Positions 32,542-36,543 of a stretch of 36,543 nt of DNA are shown one piece after another. Each line of letters starts with the position of its first letter. Within the stretch, counting starts at the first letter, position 1. Both the position numbers and the translations under genes were made by a program. Source of the DNA: Pseudonocardia acidicola (GTDB taxonomy: Bacteria > Actinomycetota > Actinomycetes > Mycobacteriales > Pseudonocardiaceae); contig NZ_JAAXLA010000071.1 in the NCBI RefSeq assembly GCF_012911935.1, positions 1-36,543 of the forward strand, in the 5' to 3' direction. The notes beneath the pieces were generated by a model, which was not told where the DNA came from, searched no databases, and was given only the letters and a program-made list of their open reading frames with translations.

Positions 32542-33402
32542 TCAGCCGGGCTCGTCCAGAGCCCGGTAGGCCGGTCGGAGCAGGTCGACGAGCCGGTGTC
32601 CGCGGATCTGCATCACGAAGGTGGGCACCTGGTCGAGCAGCGCGTCCGGCGGCGCCGGCGCCGAGCCGATGCGGCCGACGTCGGCGAGCCCGGGCCCGGC
32701 GGTGAAGAAGTCGTCCAGCCGGTCGGCCAGCGGCGCGGCGGCCTCGCTGCCGGGCGCTGTGCCCTCCGCCGGCTCGTCGTCGGCGCCGCGGCGGGCGCGC
32801 AGGTTGGCCAGCAGCGTCTCCCGATCGCGGCCGCGCAGCGCCAGCACCTCGAACGGGTCGGCGTCGAAGCGCTCGGCGAGCAGGTAGAACACTGCGGCCA
32901 GGTGCTTGCACGGCACCGTCTGGTCCGGGCACGAACAGTCCATCGTCAGGTCGCGCCCGCTCGCCGGGAACAGCGCCAGGCCCAGCGCGGCGAACAACTG
33001 CTCGATCTCCGGTGGCATCCCGCCGGCCAGCAGCGTCGCGGCGTACCACGCGTCGTCGGCCAGGGCCTGTTCCACCGCGGCCCACTCGGTCTTGCCGTAC
33101 GCGGTGAGCCCGACCCGCACCCGATAGGGCTCCGGCCGGCTGCCCTGCACCCGGGCGACGGCCGCACCTGCGTCGACCCGCAACTCCACGATCTGTCCGG
33201 CGCGGGCGTAGCTGCGGCCGCGGGCCAGCCGGCCGCCGACGCCCAGCGACTCCAGCACCTCGATGAACCGCGCCGACCACCAGGTCTGCGCGATCGTGCC
33301 CCGGGTGCTGTGGATCTGGATGCCGCCGGCGACCCGGCGCGGCTTGCTGGGTGGGGAGTCGCGCCACCACGGAACCGTTTCCGGTTGTGGTCGTTCAGTC
33401 AT
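32542..33402 (-). CDS. SWIM zinc finger protein
   Basis: A 286-residue protein whose SWIM motif is CSCPDQTVPCKH (CxCx6CxH) at about 168-179, the zinc site used for nucleic-acid or protein contacts. The N-terminal PWWRDSPPSKPRRVAGGIQI and QTWWSARFIEVLE are conserved in the actinobacterial SWIM family. ATG at 33402 overlaps the helicase stop by eight bases, so the pair is translationally coupled; the mycobacterial HelZ gene (Rv2101) is similarly followed by a SWIM protein gene. The role is probably to guide or regulate the helicase. The C-terminal about 70 residues are variable. Confidence 0.88.
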   Translation of the reverse strand: MTERPQPETVPWWRDSPPSKPRRVAGGIQIHSTRGTIAQTWWSARFIEVLESLGVGGRLARGRSYARAGQIVELRVDAGAAVARVQGSRPEPYRVRVGLTAYGKTEWAAVEQALADDAWYAATLLAGGMPPEIEQLFAALGLALFPASGRDLTMDCSCPDQTVPCKHLAAVFYLLAERFDADPFEVLALRGRDRETLLANLRARRGADDEPAEGTAPGSEAAAPLADRLDDFFTAGPGLADVGRIGSAPAPPDALLDQVPTFVMQIRGHRLVDLLRPAYRALDEPG

Positions 33403-36400
33403 CGACCGCCTCCGCCCCGAGCGCGAAGACCTCGCGCAGCTCACCGGTGGACAGCTCGGTCAACCAGCCCTCGCCGTCGCTGATCACCATGTCGGACAAC
33501 GCCTTCTTCGATTCGATCATGGCGTCGATCCGTTCCTCGACGGTTCCCGGGCAGACGAACTTGCGCACCTGGACCGTGCGGTGCTGGCCGATCCGGAACG
33601 CGCGGTCGGTGGCCTGGTTCTCCACCGCCGGGTTCCACCAGCGGTCCAGGTGCACCACGTGGTTCGCGGCGGTCAGCGTCAGCCCGGTGCCGCCGGCCTT
33701 GAGCGAGAGCAGGAAGATCGACGGGCCGTTCGGGGCCTGGAAGCGGGCCACCATCTCGTCGCGCTTGCGCTTCGGGGTACCGCCGTGCAGGTAGAGCACC
33801 TCGTGGTCGAACCGCGCGGACAGGTGCGGCACCAGCATGCCGGCGAACTCGGTGAACTGGGTGAAGCACAGCACCTTGTCGCCCTCGGCCAGGATCTCGC
33901 CGAGGATCTCCTCGAGCCGGATCACCTTGCCGGACCGGTGGCCCAGCCCCGACGCCCCCGAGCCGTCGTGCAGCAGCTGGGCCGGGTGGTTGCAGACCTG
34001 CTTGAGCTTGGCCATCGCGGCCAGCACGTTGCCGCGCCCCGCGATGCCGTCGGAGTCCTCGATCTTCTCCATCATGTCGTCGACGACCGTGCGGTACAGC
34101 GACGCCTGCTCCGGCGTCAGCCGGTAGTGCTGGGTGATCTCGATCTTCTCGGGCAGGTCGTCGATGACGGCCGGGTCGGTCTTGACCCGGCGCAGCAGGT
34201 AGGGCCGGGTGATGCGGCGCAGCAGCTGCGCGGCGTCGGCGTTGTCGTGGCGCTCCACCGGGATCGCGAAGCGGGTGCGGAAGCGCTCCGCGGTGCCGAG
34301 CACCCCGGGGTTGAGGAAGTCCATCACCGACCACAGCTCGGCCAGCCGGTTCTCCATCGGGGTGCCGGTCAGGGCGATCCGGTGCCGTGCGCGCAGCCGG
34401 CGCACCGCGCGCGCCGGCGCGGCCAGGCTGTTCTTGATCGCCTGGGCCTCGTCGAGCACCACCCGGCGCCAGTCGACGCCGGCGAGCTCGTCGATGTCGC
34501 GGGTGGCGGTGGCGTAGGTGCTGATGACGAGGTCCGCGTCCGCGACCGCGCTGCTCAGCTCCTCGCCGCGGACCCGGCCGATGCCGTGGTGGACGTGCAC
34601 CCGCAGCCCGGGTGCGAACCGGGCCGCCTCCCGCTGCCAGGTCCCCACCAGCGACATCGGGCACAGCAGCAGCGTGGGGCCGATCGAGCCGTCGGCGCGC
34701 TCGTGGGTCTCCAGGGCGAGCAGCTGCACCGTCTTGCCCAGGCCCATGTCGTCGGCCAGGCAGGCGCCGAGACCCAGCGCGGACAGGAACGCCAGCCAGG
34801 ACAGCCCGCGCCGCTGGTAGGGCCGCAGCGTGGCGTGGAAGTCCGGCGGCGGGTCGAGCGGGGCCAGACTGCGCTCGGCGGTGCCGGCGAGCAGGTCGCC
34901 CAGCCAGCCGTCGGCCTGGACCTCGGTGACGGGCAGCGGGGTGTCGTGGTCGGCCGGATGCAGCTGGGCGAGCGCGAGCACCTCGGCCGCGGTCGGCGCA
35001 CTGCGGCGTCTCCCGGCCCGGCGCAGGAACTCCAGCCCCGCGTGCAGCCGCTCGGGATCGATGCTCACCCACCGGCCGCGCAACCGGACCAGCGGCGCCT
35101 TGGCCGCGACGAGCTCGGCGATCTCCTCCTCGTCGAGCACGTGGTCGCCGACCGCGAGCGACCAGTGGAAGTCGGCGACCTGTTCGCGGCCGAGGCCGCC
35201 GCGGGTGACCACACCGGCGGCCGCCGTGGAGCGGGCGGACAGCCGCAGACCGAGTCGGCGGCCGCCGTCCCAGCCCGACGGCAGGTGCACGCCGAAGCCG
35301 GCGGCGAGCAGCCGCCCGGCGTCCTCGGTGAGGAAGCGGTGCGCGCCCTCGACGTCGAGGTCGAGCGCCTCCGGACGGGCCTGGCGCAGTGCCGGGGTCA
35401 GCGCCGGGTAGACGAGCGCGGCGCGGCCCAGCTCGGCGAGCAGGAGCTCCTGGGGCTGGGCGATCAGCCTGCCCAGCGCGCTCTCGCCCCACACCCGCGC
35501 GGCCGGCACCAGCAGGCTCGGGTCCTCGGTGGACTGCAGCAGGAACTGCAGCTGCCAGCGGGTCCCGTCACCGGTCTGGTCGGTGCCGGGATCGTCCTGA
35601 TCGGCCGGATCGTCGAGCACCCGGACCTCGGCCAGCCGGAAGCTCGCCCGGCCGGGCCCGGTCGGTTCGGTGCCGACCGCGTCCCACGGCTCGAGGGCGC
35701 GGGCCAGCTCGTCGAGCTCGCGCGGCTCGGCGTCCACCCGGGCGTCGGGGGTCAGCAGCGCGGCGAGCCAGGCCTCGGTCGCGGGGAGCCGGCGGGGGGC
35801 GCGGCCGCGCCGCGGCGGGAGCAGCGCGACGGGTTCGTCGGCGCGGGCCAGCCGGTCGCGGACGGCCGCGTCGACGAGGACCGCGACGGCGTCGGCGACC
35901 AGGGCCGCGGGGTCCTGGCCGGCGAGGTCGGGACCGGGGCGGGGAATGCCCGGCCGGGCTCCGGCCGGGCCGCGGCGGGCCCGCTGTTCGGACCGGCCGA
36001 CCGGGGGCATCGCAGCGACCAGTGAGTCGAGCGCGACCACGTCGAGGCCCTGGATCACCGGCCGCCACCGGGCGGCCGGCGCCGGGTCGCGGACCAGGGT
36101 GGGCAGCACCCGGCCGCGGGCGGCGAGGTCGGCGGCGAACCGGGCGATCGCGCGCAGATGCCGGACCGAGGCGCCGTAGCGGACCTCCTCGGCGGGGTCG
36201 TCGATCTCGCCCGGCTCGACGACGACCGCGGGCACGGTCCAAGGCTGCAGGCCGGGGGTCGACCGGCTCGCCCGGGTGGGGGAGGCGCGGACCAGCTCGG
36301 GGGAGTCGAGCGGGCCGCTGGGCCGCGACGGCAGCAGCAGTGTCACCGTCGTCGGTTTGCCGGGATGCAGGGCGGCGAGCTCGGAGGCGGGCAGGGCGAA

Positions 36401-36543
36401 CGGATGCGGCCGGGCCGTCCGCAGCGACCGGCGGCCGGTGCCGGCCGGCCGCGCGCCGTCCTCGGCCCACAACACCAGTCCGCGCCCGCGGGACCACAAC
36501 CCGTGCACGGCCAGCAACGCACGCCCCCCGTCCCCAACGACCC
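33395..36543 (-). CDS. SNF2-family DNA helicase (HelZ-like), 5' end outside window
   Basis: The frame is open from the stop at 33395 to the right edge, about 1048 codons; no credible ATG or GTG lies before LLAVHGLWSRG, so the start is probably beyond 36543 (a TTG at 36517 is the only nearby option). The N-terminal half is SNF2_assoc/DUF3670-type. The ATPase motor has DDMGLGKTVQLLAL at about 34738-34767 (Walker A), VVLDEAQAIKN (DEAQ box) near 34450, LTGTPMENRLAELWSVMD, and the second lobe with KVLCFTQFTEFAGML, LLSLKAGGTGLTLT and RAFRIGQHRTVQVRK. It should remodel DNA-protein complexes using ATP. Coupled to the SWIM gene by overlap. Confidence 0.92.
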   Translation of the reverse strand, partial: VVGDGGRALLAVHGLWSRGRGLVLWAEDGARPAGTGRRSLRTARPHPFALPASELAALHPGKPTTVTLLLPSRPSGPLDSPELVRASPTRASRSTPGLQPWTVPAVVVEPGEIDDPAEEVRYGASVRHLRAIARFAADLAARGRVLPTLVRDPAPAARWRPVIQGLDVVALDSLVAAMPPVGRSEQRARRGPAGARPGIPRPGPDLAGQDPAALVADAVAVLVDAAVRDRLARADEPVALLPPRRGRAPRRLPATEAWLAALLTPDARVDAEPRELDELARALEPWDAVGTEPTGPGRASFRLAEVRVLDDPADQDDPGTDQTGDGTRWQLQFLLQSTEDPSLLVPAARVWGESALGRLIAQPQELLLAELGRAALVYPALTPALRQARPEALDLDVEGAHRFLTEDAGRLLAAGFGVHLPSGWDGGRRLGLRLSARSTAAAGVVTRGGLGREQVADFHWSLAVGDHVLDEEEIAELVAAKAPLVRLRGRWVSIDPERLHAGLEFLRRAGRRRSAPTAAEVLALAQLHPADHDTPLPVTEVQADGWLGDLLAGTAERSLAPLDPPPDFHATLRPYQRRGLSWLAFLSALGLGACLADDMGLGKTVQLLALETHERADGSIGPTLLLCPMSLVGTWQREAARFAPGLRVHVHHGIGRVRGEELSSAVADADLVISTYATATRDIDELAGVDWRRVVLDEAQAIKNSLAAPARAVRRLRARHRIALTGTPMENRLAELWSVMDFLNPGVLGTAERFRTRFAIPVERHDNADAAQLLRRITRPYLLRRVKTDPAVIDDLPEKIEITQHYRLTPEQASLYRTVVDDMMEKIEDSDGIAGRGNVLAAMAKLKQVCNHPAQLLHDGSGASGLGHRSGKVIRLEEILGEILAEGDKVLCFTQFTEFAGMLVPHLSARFDHEVLYLHGGTPKRKRDEMVARFQAPNGPSIFLLSLKAGGTGLTLTAANHVVHLDRWWNPAVENQATDRAFRIGQHRTVQVRKFVCPGTVEERIDAMIESKKALSDMVISDGEGWLTELSTGELREVFALGAEAVDD

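Overview
The window is very GC-rich, densely packed and lacks tRNA, rRNA, IS elements, phage genes or CRISPR arrays. Gene content points to a high-GC actinomycete, most likely of the Pseudonocardiaceae (Pseudonocardia-like). The clues are a DprE2-type arabinan-precursor reductase, an MSMEG_0570-family protein, a F420-type LLM oxidoreductase, DUF3817 and DUF2156 membrane proteins, a HelZ-like SNF2 helicase paired with a SWIM protein, and many genes whose -10 box lies 6-7 bases before the start codon (leaderless transcription). The genus is inference from gene families, not from a marker gene.

Layout. 1-5.0 kb: the 3' part of a dihydroxy-acid dehydratase gene, a convergent ODP-type metallo-beta-lactamase-fold protein, a GerW-like protein, and two tandem paralogous secreted phosphoesterases (one with a Sec signal, one a lipoprotein). 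5.0-10.4 kb, minus strand: a probable operon, quinone oxidoreductase -> cystathionine beta-synthase (ATGA overlap) -> rhomboid-like/MprF-type membrane protein -> FrnE/DsbA-like thiol oxidoreductase. 10.4-16.6 kb: two methyltransferases, aroE, a DrrAB-like ABC exporter, an orphan MSMEG_0570 protein, a DprE2-like SDR, a beta-lactamase remnant and a small membrane protein. 16.8-22.5 kb: an M19 dipeptidase, a phytoene-desaturase-like flavoprotein, an SRPBCC protein, and a coupled acyl-CoA synthetase/crotonase pair. 22.5-28.1 kb, minus strand: DUF309, a MOSC-ferredoxin reductase-[2Fe-2S] fusion, an acyl-CoA synthetase remnant, a divergent NRAMP transporter, an LLM oxidoreductase and tatA. 28.3-36.5 kb: a class A PBP, a PLP trans-sulfuration-family enzyme, DUF3817, an acetamidase remnant, then SWIM and SNF2 helicase genes overlapping by 8 bases; the helicase runs off the right edge.

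Themes. Sulfur and thiol handling recurs (cbs, the trans-sulfuration-like enzyme, FrnE-like protein), as do cell-envelope functions (PBP, DprE2-like, MprF-like, TatA, secreted phosphoesterases, dipeptidase). Three gene remnants, all on the minus strand, show local decay. The most unusual non-coding structures are overlapping divergent leaderless promoters at 10.4 kb, a 22-bp perfect palindrome over the dipeptidase start, a 12-bp-arm inverted repeat at the PBP promoter, a double-stem structure whose outer arms hold both stop codons of a convergent gene pair, and inverted repeats upstream of the NRAMP gene. I see no clear evidence of a wholly new multi-gene system; the best candidates for new biology are the NRAMP variant with its control region, the rhomboid-like/MprF fusion and the redox operon around it.
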